This document shows positions 54,078 through 61,233 of a stretch of DNA of 64,000 bases, piece after piece (positions within the stretch are counted from its first letter, which is position 1; each line of letters starts with the position of its first letter). The notes beneath the pieces were generated by a model. It saw only the letters and a list, made by a program, of their open reading frames with translations, did no database searches and was not told where the DNA came from. Source of the stretch: Acinetobacter schindleri CIP 107287 (GTDB taxonomy: Bacteria > Pseudomonadota > Gammaproteobacteria > Pseudomonadales > Moraxellaceae). Position numbers and translations under genes: made by a program. The stretch lies in contig NZ_KB849576.1 in assembly GCF_000368625.1 (NCBI RefSeq), positions 700,229-764,228 on the forward strand. The letters run 5' to 3'.

Positions 54078-55943
54078 ATGGAATCTTTTCGTAAAGTTAT
54101 TAAGGGTTGGCTGGGCAAGGTCTTGCTCGTTCTGTTTTTGACCCCTTTAGCGCTTGTAGGTATTGAAGGATATTTTAGTGGTGGGAACAAAGATACAGCC
54201 AAGACGGTAAATGGCACAGATATCTCTAAAAAAGAATTGGAATCTCTGACAAAATCATTCAAAGAACAATATCTCAGTTATGCCAATGGCGATGAAACAT
54301 TATTAAATCAGGCATTCATTGATCAAAAAGCTATGGATACGCTGGTTGCACGTACAGTTTTGCTACAACAAGCTGAAAACCTGGGCATCAGCCTCAGTGA
54401 TCAGCAAATTGAGCAAATGATTGCTCAGCAACCGAGTTTCCAGCAAAATGGTCAATTTTCAAATGCGCTCTATGAAAACTATTTGCGCTCTGTAGGCATG
54501 AACAGCCAGCAGCTGATTGCAAGCCTGCGCACTGACCATGCTCTTAAAATGTTGTCCTCTACATTTATTGACTATCCATTGGTTAGTAAACTGGAAATTC
54601 AGCAGATTGCTGACTTGCAGACTGAACAGCGTCATGTGCATATTGCCAGTGTTAATCTTGAGAACTACAAGAAAAACGTTAAAGTTACTGATGCAGAAAT
54701 TGCAGCTTACTATGAAAAGCATAAGACTGTATTCAAGCAGCCAACAAGTGTGGATGTAGATTACGTAGTTTTAAAAGCGGGTGATATTAATACCGCTGCT
54801 GTTACGGTAACCGATGCCGAACTACAAGATGCCTATAACAGTTTTGTCGCGGCACAAAAATCGACTGCCAAGCCAGAAGTGAAACATATCCTGATCACTG
54901 CGGATAACCGTTCTGAAGCTGAAGCGCAAAAACTCGCAACAGATGTAGCAGCTAAGATCAAAGCGGGTACAACATTTGCTCAGGCTGCAGCTCAGTATTC
55001 AGAAGATCCTGAATCTAAGGCCAAAGGCGGTGCAATCGCAGTTTATGAAGCGGGTGTGTTCGGTGATGCTTTTGATAAAGCTGTTGCTTCATTACAATCT
55101 GGTCAGGTTTCTGCACCCGTGAAAACAGATTATGGTTATCACATCATTGCTGTACAGGCACCTGATGTAGCTGTGCCATCATTTGAATCACAAAAAGCAC
55201 GTCTGACTGAAGAGGTGCTGGCTTCTAAAAAATCAAATGCATTCTCTGATACTGTGAATAGCCTGAATGATATGGTGGTCAGCAGTGACTCACTGGATTT
55301 GGTAACACAAGAAGTTAAAGGTGTTCGCGTACAATCAGCCAAAGGCGTGACATTGTCTACACGGGATCCATTACTCAGTGATGCCAATGTGAAAGTGAAG
55401 CTGTTCAATGACGATGTGAAGAATGGTGACCGTAATGTATCTTCTAGCATACAGTTGGCAAACGGTGATGTAGCCTGGGTAAAAGTGCGTGATTACCATG
55501 CAGCAGGTGAGCAATCACTGGCGGAAGCCAAACCACGTGTTAAAGCAGAACTAATTGAAGAAAAAGCGCGAGCTCTTGCAAAAGCTCAGATTCAGAAATC
55601 ATTGGATGAGTTTAAGACCAAACCTGCTGCTTCTGTAGCAAAAGGTAATCTGGTGTTTGAAGATGCGGGTATCTATACCCGTGCTGAAGGCTTGCTAAAA
55701 CGTGATGTACAGCGTGCAGCATTTAGCCTGAAAGCACCTAAAGCTGGATTCTGGTCTGTGACGACTGCAAGCTTGCCTAATGAGCTGGTAGTGGTTGCTG
55801 TATCTGAAGTGAAGAAGAATCCGATTGATGTTTTAAGCGAAGAACAGCGTACTGAACTGGCAAAACTTTATGCCCAGTTACGTGGTCAGCAAGAATTTGA
55901 CGATTATACGCGTTATCTGAAATCGCAAGCGAAAATCAAATAA
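54078..55943 (+). CDS. ppiD: Membrane-anchored periplasmic foldase PpiD
   Basis: PpiD assists newly exported proteins near SecYEG. The 621-residue protein has one N-terminal membrane helix (LGKVLLVLFLTPLALVGIEGYF), a SurA-like chaperone region (residues about 40-220), one parvulin domain at about 265-365 (KPEVKHILITADNRSEAEAQ, FAQAAAQYSEDPESKAKGG, and ASLQSGQVSAPVKTDYGYH) and a C-terminal chaperone part. The length matches E. coli PpiD (623). PpiD's parvulin domain is inactive in E. coli; whether this one is active cannot be told. Confidence 0.95.
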   Translation: MESFRKVIKGWLGKVLLVLFLTPLALVGIEGYFSGGNKDTAKTVNGTDISKKELESLTKSFKEQYLSYANGDETLLNQAFIDQKAMDTLVARTVLLQQAENLGISLSDQQIEQMIAQQPSFQQNGQFSNALYENYLRSVGMNSQQLIASLRTDHALKMLSSTFIDYPLVSKLEIQQIADLQTEQRHVHIASVNLENYKKNVKVTDAEIAAYYEKHKTVFKQPTSVDVDYVVLKAGDINTAAVTVTDAELQDAYNSFVAAQKSTAKPEVKHILITADNRSEAEAQKLATDVAAKIKAGTTFAQAAAQYSEDPESKAKGGAIAVYEAGVFGDAFDKAVASLQSGQVSAPVKTDYGYHIIAVQAPDVAVPSFESQKARLTEEVLASKKSNAFSDTVNSLNDMVVSSDSLDLVTQEVKGVRVQSAKGVTLSTRDPLLSDANVKVKLFNDDVKNGDRNVSSSIQLANGDVAWVKVRDYHAAGEQSLAEAKPRVKAELIEEKARALAKAQIQKSLDEFKTKPAASVAKGNLVFEDAGIYTRAEGLLKRDVQRAAFSLKAPKAGFWSVTTASLPNELVVVAVSEVKKNPIDVLSEEQRTELAKLYAQLRGQQEFDDYTRYLKSQAKIK

Positions 55944-55959
55944 CAGATTTTCCTTAAAA

Positions 55960-55988
55960 AAAACCCGGCTTTCGAGCCGGTTTTTTTA
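55960..55988 (+). terminator. Terminator of ppiD
   Basis: AAACCCGGCT-TTCG-AGCCGGTTT followed by TTTT; UUCG-type loop. Confidence 0.93.
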
Positions 55989-56097
55989 TTTTCTGGGAAA
56001 GTTTTTGCTCTATAAGAGAGCCATCTTTAGAGTCAAGGATGCATTGAAATACTGAAACGTGTTTTAAAGTTTGGTAGTAAATTCCCTGATGAGTAAA

Positions 56098-56130
56098 TAA
56101 AAAAGAGGGACATTTTATCCCGCTTTTTTA
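56098..56130 (-). terminator. Terminator of the DUF2797 gene
   Basis: AAAAAAG-GGGA pairs with TCCC-CTTTTTT (single A/G mismatch) around CATTTTA; T-run on both strands. Confidence 0.85.
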
Positions 56131-56141
56131 AATAGTTCGAT

Positions 56142-57014
56142 TTACTCGGCACGAACCTTAATTTCATAGCCGGTATATTTACGGATATTAATAACACCGG
56201 TATCCAGGATCAGGTACTGGCCTTTGATACCTTGTAATTTGCCACGGATCACTGGGGTTTTATCCAGATTATGTGATTTGATCTTTTCAGGATAGCTTTC
56301 TACCGGATAAATAAACTCGCGTGGGCGTTCTTGCTCCAGAATTTCGACATTTTCATTAAAGTCCAGACTCATGCTGAATTCGTCACGAATGCTGGTAATT
56401 TGCGGTTCGAATTCATCCAGCAGCTGATCACGGATATCAATCAGGTTAAGAGGCTCAGCCTCACCTTTAAGCAGTTTGCGCCAATCGGTTTTATCGGCAA
56501 CCTGGGTGCCGAACATGACTTCCATTTGACCTGAAAGACGACGAGAACCTACTTTCATGATGGGTAAGGCTTGCGTTGCACCCTGATCCAGCCAGCGTCC
56601 TGGCATATGGTTGACACGGGTAATTCCGACTTTAAGTCCACTGGAATTGGCTAAATATACAATATGAGGCTGGAAGCATACTTCATGCGCAAAGGTGTCT
56701 TCACGGCAGGTACCTAAATGATAGTGGCAGCTCTCAGGCTTCATAATACACATGTCACAAGATGCTTTGGTTTTAAAGCATTTGAAGCAGTGACCTTGAG
56801 AAAATGATTTTGATGTTTTGGTACCACAAGACACGCAGTAGATATTACCGGTCCAGTCGATCTCGATTTCTTGACCCAGACTAAATGGAAGATCAATTTC
56901 TGAACGATCTAATATGAATTTATATTCAACATTTGCCCTGTGTATATCTTGATCAGTTACACTAAGGTTCTTGAGACCGGCATGCATTTTATGGCAAATG
57001 CCTTGAAGTTCCAT
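56142..57014 (-). CDS. DUF2797 family protein
   Basis: A 290-residue protein with a Cys-rich segment at about residues 60-100: CVSCGTKTSKSFSQGHCFKC and CDMC, which looks like a zinc site. It is followed by HIVYLANSSGLKVGITRVNHMPGRWLDQGA, reminiscent of a GIY-YIG-like core, and a C-terminal part ending in LQGIKGQYLILDTGVINIRKYTGYEI, reminiscent of a small barrel. The function is unknown; nucleic-acid binding is a guess. The gene is divergent from the DUF6231 gene (34 bases between starts); such a pairing recurs in related bacteria as far as I know. Confidence 0.85.
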   Translation of the reverse strand: MELQGICHKMHAGLKNLSVTDQDIHRANVEYKFILDRSEIDLPFSLGQEIEIDWTGNIYCVSCGTKTSKSFSQGHCFKCFKTKASCDMCIMKPESCHYHLGTCREDTFAHEVCFQPHIVYLANSSGLKVGITRVNHMPGRWLDQGATQALPIMKVGSRRLSGQMEVMFGTQVADKTDWRKLLKGEAEPLNLIDIRDQLLDEFEPQITSIRDEFSMSLDFNENVEILEQERPREFIYPVESYPEKIKSHNLDKTPVIRGKLQGIKGQYLILDTGVINIRKYTGYEIKVRAE

Positions 57015-57048
57015 ATAAATTACTCACTTAAATCATAAGGATGCTGTT

Positions 57049-57519
57049 ATGGCTGAACAGAATGTCATCACTTCGATGCTAGACGATTTTGCGCAGGAAC
57101 AGCCCATAAAAACTGCGATTTGTATTGGTCAGGATTTGACCCAGATCAAGTTTAATCAGTCCATTCAATGGCATTATTTTAGCGTATCTGACTTTTTAAG
57201 TCTGCCTTTTCAGCAACGTTATGATCTGGGAGTAGTGATGCTAGATACACCTGAAACGAGTGAGTTATCAGATCAATTGATCAGTCAGATATTAGTCAAG
57301 CTGCGTGACTTATTTGCAAAACGTCTGGTCGTAGTAAGCCGTTTGCAGGATGAGAAACTACTCCGTTCTTTAGGACTAACCCAACTTATTGATAAAACAA
57401 CACATAAGGCCGACTTTGCCCTATGGCAATTTAATATTCTGACTTATAAGCATGTACCAGACTGGTTTAATTCCAAATTCTGGGCCAATCCGGAAAATTG
57501 GAATAAGTTCCGCTGGTAA
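57049..57519 (+). CDS. DUF6231-like protein
   Basis: A 156-residue soluble protein: MAEQNVITSMLDDFAQEQPI, a Rossmann-like pattern with KTAICIGQDLTQIKF, RYDLGVVMLDTPETSELSD, and LRDLFAKRLVVVSRLQDEKLLRSLG, and a C-terminal aromatic tail PDWFNSKFWANPENWNKFRW. This layout suggests a methyltransferase-like fold without the usual SAM loop. The name is based on resemblance to a family next to DUF2797 genes; I am moderately sure. TAAGGATGCTGTT precedes the ATG with GGA 9 bases upstream. Confidence 0.65.
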   Translation: MAEQNVITSMLDDFAQEQPIKTAICIGQDLTQIKFNQSIQWHYFSVSDFLSLPFQQRYDLGVVMLDTPETSELSDQLISQILVKLRDLFAKRLVVVSRLQDEKLLRSLGLTQLIDKTTHKADFALWQFNILTYKHVPDWFNSKFWANPENWNKFRW

Positions 57520-57621
57520 GGAAAAAATCTACTAAATTTCATTGCAAATATTAACATATTCATCCATTTCAACCTTCTGTTCAGCACGTATGCTGTAAGA
57601 AAGATTGACAGGATAAGCAGT

Positions 57622-58314
57622 ATGACAAACCTCAGTAATATTGTAGAGATGCTGGCCAAGCAGGCCTTGGGCGGTAGTCAGCAACAGCAGAATACCAATC
57701 AGCATCAATCCCAAAACCAGTCGCAACAGTCACAAGGTGGTTTGGGTGGAATTCTTGGTGCCGTACTTGGACAGTTAAATCCGGGTAATACGCATCAAAC
57801 TGGTCAATCCCAGCAAGGCGGCTTGGGTGGGATTTTAGGTTCTGTACTGAGTCAACTGGGTGGTGCTGGTCAGCCACAGCAGCAGTCAAATCAGCAGACG
57901 CATCAGCAACCTCGATCATCAGGATTGGGTGCAGGTGGAACCAAGACCTTACTTATTGCCGTATTGCCATTGGTACTTGCCTGGATTCAAAAGCAGGGTG
58001 GTTTACAGGGAGCACTGGATAAGCTTAAAGGTCAAGGCTTAAACAGTCAGGTTGATGACTGGGTGTCTACAGGTCCTGGTGAGAATGCGCCCGTGGATAA
58101 CCAGCAGTTACAGCTGTTATTTGATGATCAGGAAGTGGAACAGGTGGCGGAGCAGGTGCATGCCCCAAAGCAGGATGTATATAGCGCCATTTCCAAAGTC
58201 TTACCGCAGATTATTGATTCATTAACTCCGCAGGGTGAGCAAACCAGCAAGCAGGAAGCCAATAATGATATTCAGAATGTCCTGAATATGGTGTCAGGTT
58301 TTTTAAAGCGTTGA
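57622..58314 (+). CDS. YidB-like (DUF937) protein
   Basis: A 230-residue protein. The N-terminal third is Gln/Gly-rich, with repeats of the form GGLGGILGAVLGQL (residues about 33-47) and GGLGGILGSVLSQLGG (about 65-80) separated by Gln/Ser/His linkers. The conserved YidB part (residues about 110-230) has LPLVLAWIQKQGGLQGALDKLKGQGLNSQVDDWVSTG and the GENAPVDNQQLQLLFDDQEVEQVAEQVH block, ending with VLPQIIDSLTPQGEQ. The function is unknown. The duplicated GGLGGILG repeat is an oddity. Confidence 0.85.
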   Translation: MTNLSNIVEMLAKQALGGSQQQQNTNQHQSQNQSQQSQGGLGGILGAVLGQLNPGNTHQTGQSQQGGLGGILGSVLSQLGGAGQPQQQSNQQTHQQPRSSGLGAGGTKTLLIAVLPLVLAWIQKQGGLQGALDKLKGQGLNSQVDDWVSTGPGENAPVDNQQLQLLFDDQEVEQVAEQVHAPKQDVYSAISKVLPQIIDSLTPQGEQTSKQEANNDIQNVLNMVSGFLKR

Positions 58315-58326
58315 CTATAATCTCTT

Positions 58327-58361
58327 TTAAAAAAGCCCGGCTATAAATGTCGGGTTTTTTT
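58327..58361. terminator. Terminator between the YidB-like and YqiJ-like genes
   Basis: AAAAAAGCCCGGC and GTCGGGTTTTTTT pair through CCCG/CGGG with A/T flanks around TATAAAT; convergent genes on both sides. Confidence 0.8.
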
Positions 58362-58374
58362 GTATTTTTATAAA

Positions 58375-58995
58375 TTATGAGTGTTCCAAATCCAGGCTAA
58401 ACAGACGATTAGATTTGCTAATTTTCTTGGCAATATAATGTGATTTGCGCAGACGTATTAAAATAATCTGAGATTGGAATTCCAGCTCACCAAATTCCGG
58501 CTCGACCTGCACATAATGTAGTTGACCAAATTCATCCCTTACACGGGCTTGAGCTGAAAATCCGGGACGGGCATTACCACTGGAAATGGTTGCCAGACGA
58601 CCAATCAGATTGACATGATGTTTTTTGTATTTAGGTGGAATCACCTGATCCAGACAGTGAATCATAAATACTGTAAAGAAAATCGCAATAATCAGCGCAG
58701 GAATAATCAGGTAATACGCCAGTAGAAATTCCTGTTCCTGAGAATAGATCAGCAGTTGCAGCACATAACCGGCAACACTGAAATTCATCAGCAGGAAAAA
58801 TACAATTAAAATTTTCGAAAATTTAACATTAAGCAGGTCGAGATTGCGGAAGTAGAAAGGGGAAATCTGTTTCAAAAATTTCGTCGGGCGAATTTTAAAT
58901 AAATAACCTAAGGTTTCTACCACGCCCAGCAAAATCACAGCGAATAAACTTAAATGAAAAGGCATCAAGTTATAGTCTACGAAAAATGCCGGCAT
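58375..58995 (-). CDS. YqiJ-like membrane protein with OB-fold (DUF1449)
   Basis: A 206-residue protein from the ATG at 58995 (MPAFFVDYNLMPFHLSLFAV). It has three hydrophobic helices: HLSLFAVILLGVVETLGYLF, ILIVFFLLMNFSVAGYVL and YYLIIPALIIAIFFTVFMI, then a soluble C-terminal beta part (LIGRLATISSGNARPGFSAQ, VRDEFGQLHYVQVEPE) as in YqiJ/NfeD-like proteins, which often pair with flotillins. No flotillin gene is adjacent here. An ATG four codons upstream is an alternative start. Confidence 0.8.
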   Translation of the reverse strand: MPAFFVDYNLMPFHLSLFAVILLGVVETLGYLFKIRPTKFLKQISPFYFRNLDLLNVKFSKILIVFFLLMNFSVAGYVLQLLIYSQEQEFLLAYYLIIPALIIAIFFTVFMIHCLDQVIPPKYKKHHVNLIGRLATISSGNARPGFSAQARVRDEFGQLHYVQVEPEFGELEFQSQIILIRLRKSHYIAKKISKSNRLFSLDLEHS

Positions 58996-59015
58996 GGTAG
59001 CGTCCAATTTCAGAG

Positions 59016-59339
59016 TTATTCTATGAGGTAAATTCCACCGTCAGAATGCACGTTAATCTCTACTTTTTCAAGTGCTTGACCTTGACATGGACCAGAAATA
59101 CATTCTCCGGTTTCAACCAGGAATAAAGCACCATGGGTTGAACACTCAATAAATTCCTGATCACGATCCAGAAACTGGTTTTCCAGAAACTCCAGTTCAA
59201 CCTGTAAATGTGGACACAGGTTCTGGTAAGCATAGAACATACCATCGCGTTGAGTAATGAAAATGGTGTCGCCATTTGGCGTTTCAAAAGAACGTGCTTC
59301 ACGTTCCGGGATGTCTTCGGTCATGCAAATTTTAAACAT
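59016..59339 (-). CDS. Rieske [2Fe-2S] domain protein
   Basis: A 107-residue ferredoxin-like Rieske protein. Cluster ligands are Cys and His in LCPHLQVE (C-x-H) and Cys and His in ECSTHGALF (C-x2-H), with the flanking GPCQGQALEKVEINV. It begins at 59339 within the adenosine kinase stop (TAATG), so translation is coupled. It is probably an electron-transfer component or the small subunit of an oxygenase, but no oxygenase is nearby. Confidence 0.9.
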   Translation of the reverse strand: MFKICMTEDIPEREARSFETPNGDTIFITQRDGMFYAYQNLCPHLQVELEFLENQFLDRDQEFIECSTHGALFLVETGECISGPCQGQALEKVEINVHSDGGIYLIE

Positions 59340-60343
59340 TAAGCGCATTCCTTTTGGAAGTTTTCCAATAACGCAGCATAGTCAGCAATGGCCAGACGTG
59401 GGCCAAATTGTGAAACCACCTGACTTGAAATCAGAATTGCCAATTCAGCTGCAACTTTCCAGCCTAGGCCTGCATTCAGTGCATACAGGAAAGCACCGGC
59501 AAAGGCATCACCAGCACCATTGGTATCAACTGCAGTTACAGCACGACCCGGTACAGTAAAGCTTTGACCTTCATTGCAGATCAACGCGCCTTTGGCTGAC
59601 AATGTAATGACAATGTGTTGGCTGATTTCTTGCAATTTAACTAAAGCGGCTTCAATCGTTTCAGTCTCAGTGTACATCAAAGCTTCCTGTTCATTACAGA
59701 ACAATAGATCTACGCCATCTGCAATCATCTCATCCAGGCCGGCACGTGCATATTGCACCATGGCTGGATCAGACAAAGTTAAAGCAATTTTCGCATCACT
59801 GGCACGGGCAATAGTACGTGCCTGTTCTACAGCATGACGAGCAGTTTCTGAAGTCGACAGATAACCTTCGATATATAGCCATTTTGCAGTTTTGAGAGGT
59901 GTGAAATCAATTTGAACGTCAGTCAGTTCCGCAGTGATCCCCAAATAAGTATGCATGGTACGTTCTGAATCTGGACTTACCAGTACCATACAGGTGCCAG
60001 TAACACCTTCACTGATTGAACGGGTTGTGGTTTGTATGCCGGCTTCATTTAAACCATCCAGGTAGATTTGACCTAAATCATCATTCCCGACACGGCAGGC
60101 ATAGAAAGCTGAACCACCGAGCGCAGCAAAAGCCACAGTCGTGTTTGCAGCTGAACCACCAGAAGCCTGGCCTTTATAGTTTTGCGTGGTTTTCAGGTTC
60201 TCATACAGCGCAGCTTGTGTTTCACCATCAGTCAGTTGCATGGTGCCTTTTTGCAGGTTGTGTGCAGTTAAAAAGTCGTCAGATACTTTAAATTCCTGGT
60301 CAATTAGCGCATTACCAATTGCAAAAAGATCAACATTTGCCAT
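59339..60343 (-). CDS. PfkB-family sugar/nucleoside kinase, adenosine kinase-like
   Basis: A 334-residue ribokinase-fold enzyme. The first PfkB signature is in ASGGSAANTTVAFAALGG and the second in VDTNGAGDAFAGAFLYAL with the catalytic Asp and anion hole GAGD. The C-terminal IADYAALLENFQKECA follows. Many Acinetobacter proteins of this type are annotated as adenosine kinase; the exact sugar or nucleoside cannot be read from the sequence. Its stop overlaps the Rieske gene start. Confidence 0.87.
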   Translation of the reverse strand: MANVDLFAIGNALIDQEFKVSDDFLTAHNLQKGTMQLTDGETQAALYENLKTTQNYKGQASGGSAANTTVAFAALGGSAFYACRVGNDDLGQIYLDGLNEAGIQTTTRSISEGVTGTCMVLVSPDSERTMHTYLGITAELTDVQIDFTPLKTAKWLYIEGYLSTSETARHAVEQARTIARASDAKIALTLSDPAMVQYARAGLDEMIADGVDLLFCNEQEALMYTETETIEAALVKLQEISQHIVITLSAKGALICNEGQSFTVPGRAVTAVDTNGAGDAFAGAFLYALNAGLGWKVAAELAILISSQVVSQFGPRLAIADYAALLENFQKECA

Positions 60344-60618
60344 GTCAGAGAGTCACATTCAAAAAACGAAAGTCATAAGTTTACACGAATGCTCAGGTTT
60401 GCTATAGGGTGTTAAATCATTTTCAAAAAGTTTTAGGGTATGCTGTAAGGCATTCATTTCGCACTTTGGTCGAATTAAAGCAGATAAATTTCGTAATCCT
60501 GCGGTCGTGCCATTGATTTAAATAGCGGATTTTATTTATAAGTGTTATATCACCTGTAACTGCATATTCATGCAAATGCAGGTTGAGCCGAGACTACAAT
60601 TTCTGACAGTGTGTATAT

Positions 60619-61068
60619 ATGGATATTAAAATCGTAAAAGCCGAGCAATTACCAGATCAAATCGAAACTTTTGCTGCTCTGGCAAAAAAGGAAGGCTATG
60701 ATTTAATTGAGAAATTAGTTGAAGAATATCGCACAGGAAAAAACTCCTTCAGTAAAGATAATGAATATCTTGCTGTGGCTTATGATGGAAACAAGCTGAT
60801 TGCTTGTGGCGGTTTGAACCAGCAATGGGGACCAGATGGTGTGGAAGAGCGTATTGGCCGTGTACGTCGTTTCTATGTACATCCGAAATATCGCCAGCAT
60901 GGAGTAGGCAAGCAATTACTGGCTTATCTGGAACAGTTAGCACGTCCGCATTATTCTGCACTTTGCCTGCATACTGAAACCAAACTGGCGGCGAGCTTTT
61001 ACCAGAAGCAAAATTATGTGTTTGTCGAAAACCATCCGAATTACAATTACTTTAAATATCTGATCTAG
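60619..61068 (+). CDS. GNAT-family N-acetyltransferase
   Basis: A 149-residue acetyltransferase. The acetyl-CoA binding motif A is RVRRFYVHPKYRQHGVGKQLLAYLEQLA (Arg/Gln-x-x-Gly-x-Gly/Ala type, R-Q-H-G-V-G), preceded by AVAYDGNKLIACGGLNQQWGPDG and followed by LCLHTETKLAASFYQKQNYVF. The substrate is unknown. The 275 bases upstream, to the adenosine kinase-like gene start, contain its promoter but I could not assign one. Confidence 0.9.
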   Translation: MDIKIVKAEQLPDQIETFAALAKKEGYDLIEKLVEEYRTGKNSFSKDNEYLAVAYDGNKLIACGGLNQQWGPDGVEERIGRVRRFYVHPKYRQHGVGKQLLAYLEQLARPHYSALCLHTETKLAASFYQKQNYVFVENHPNYNYFKYLI

Positions 61069-61098
61069 CCGATTTTCAATTTAAATACTACGGTTCAT

Positions 61099-61135
61099 AA
61101 ACTTGGTGATTCATTTTCTGAATGACCAAGTTTAC
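61099..61135 (+). terminator. Long hairpin after the acetyltransferase gene
   Basis: AAACTTGGT pairs with ACCAAGTTT and the inner ATTCA with TGAAT around TTTTC. The tail ACTTAATT is a weak U-run. Confidence 0.7.
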
Positions 61136-61233
61136 TTAATTCGATCAAAATGATCGGTTTTCAGCGTGAATAATAACAAAAACTACAGCTATAATGCGAT
61201 CAGTTGTTTTTTATCTAAAAATTAGGAGATCGC

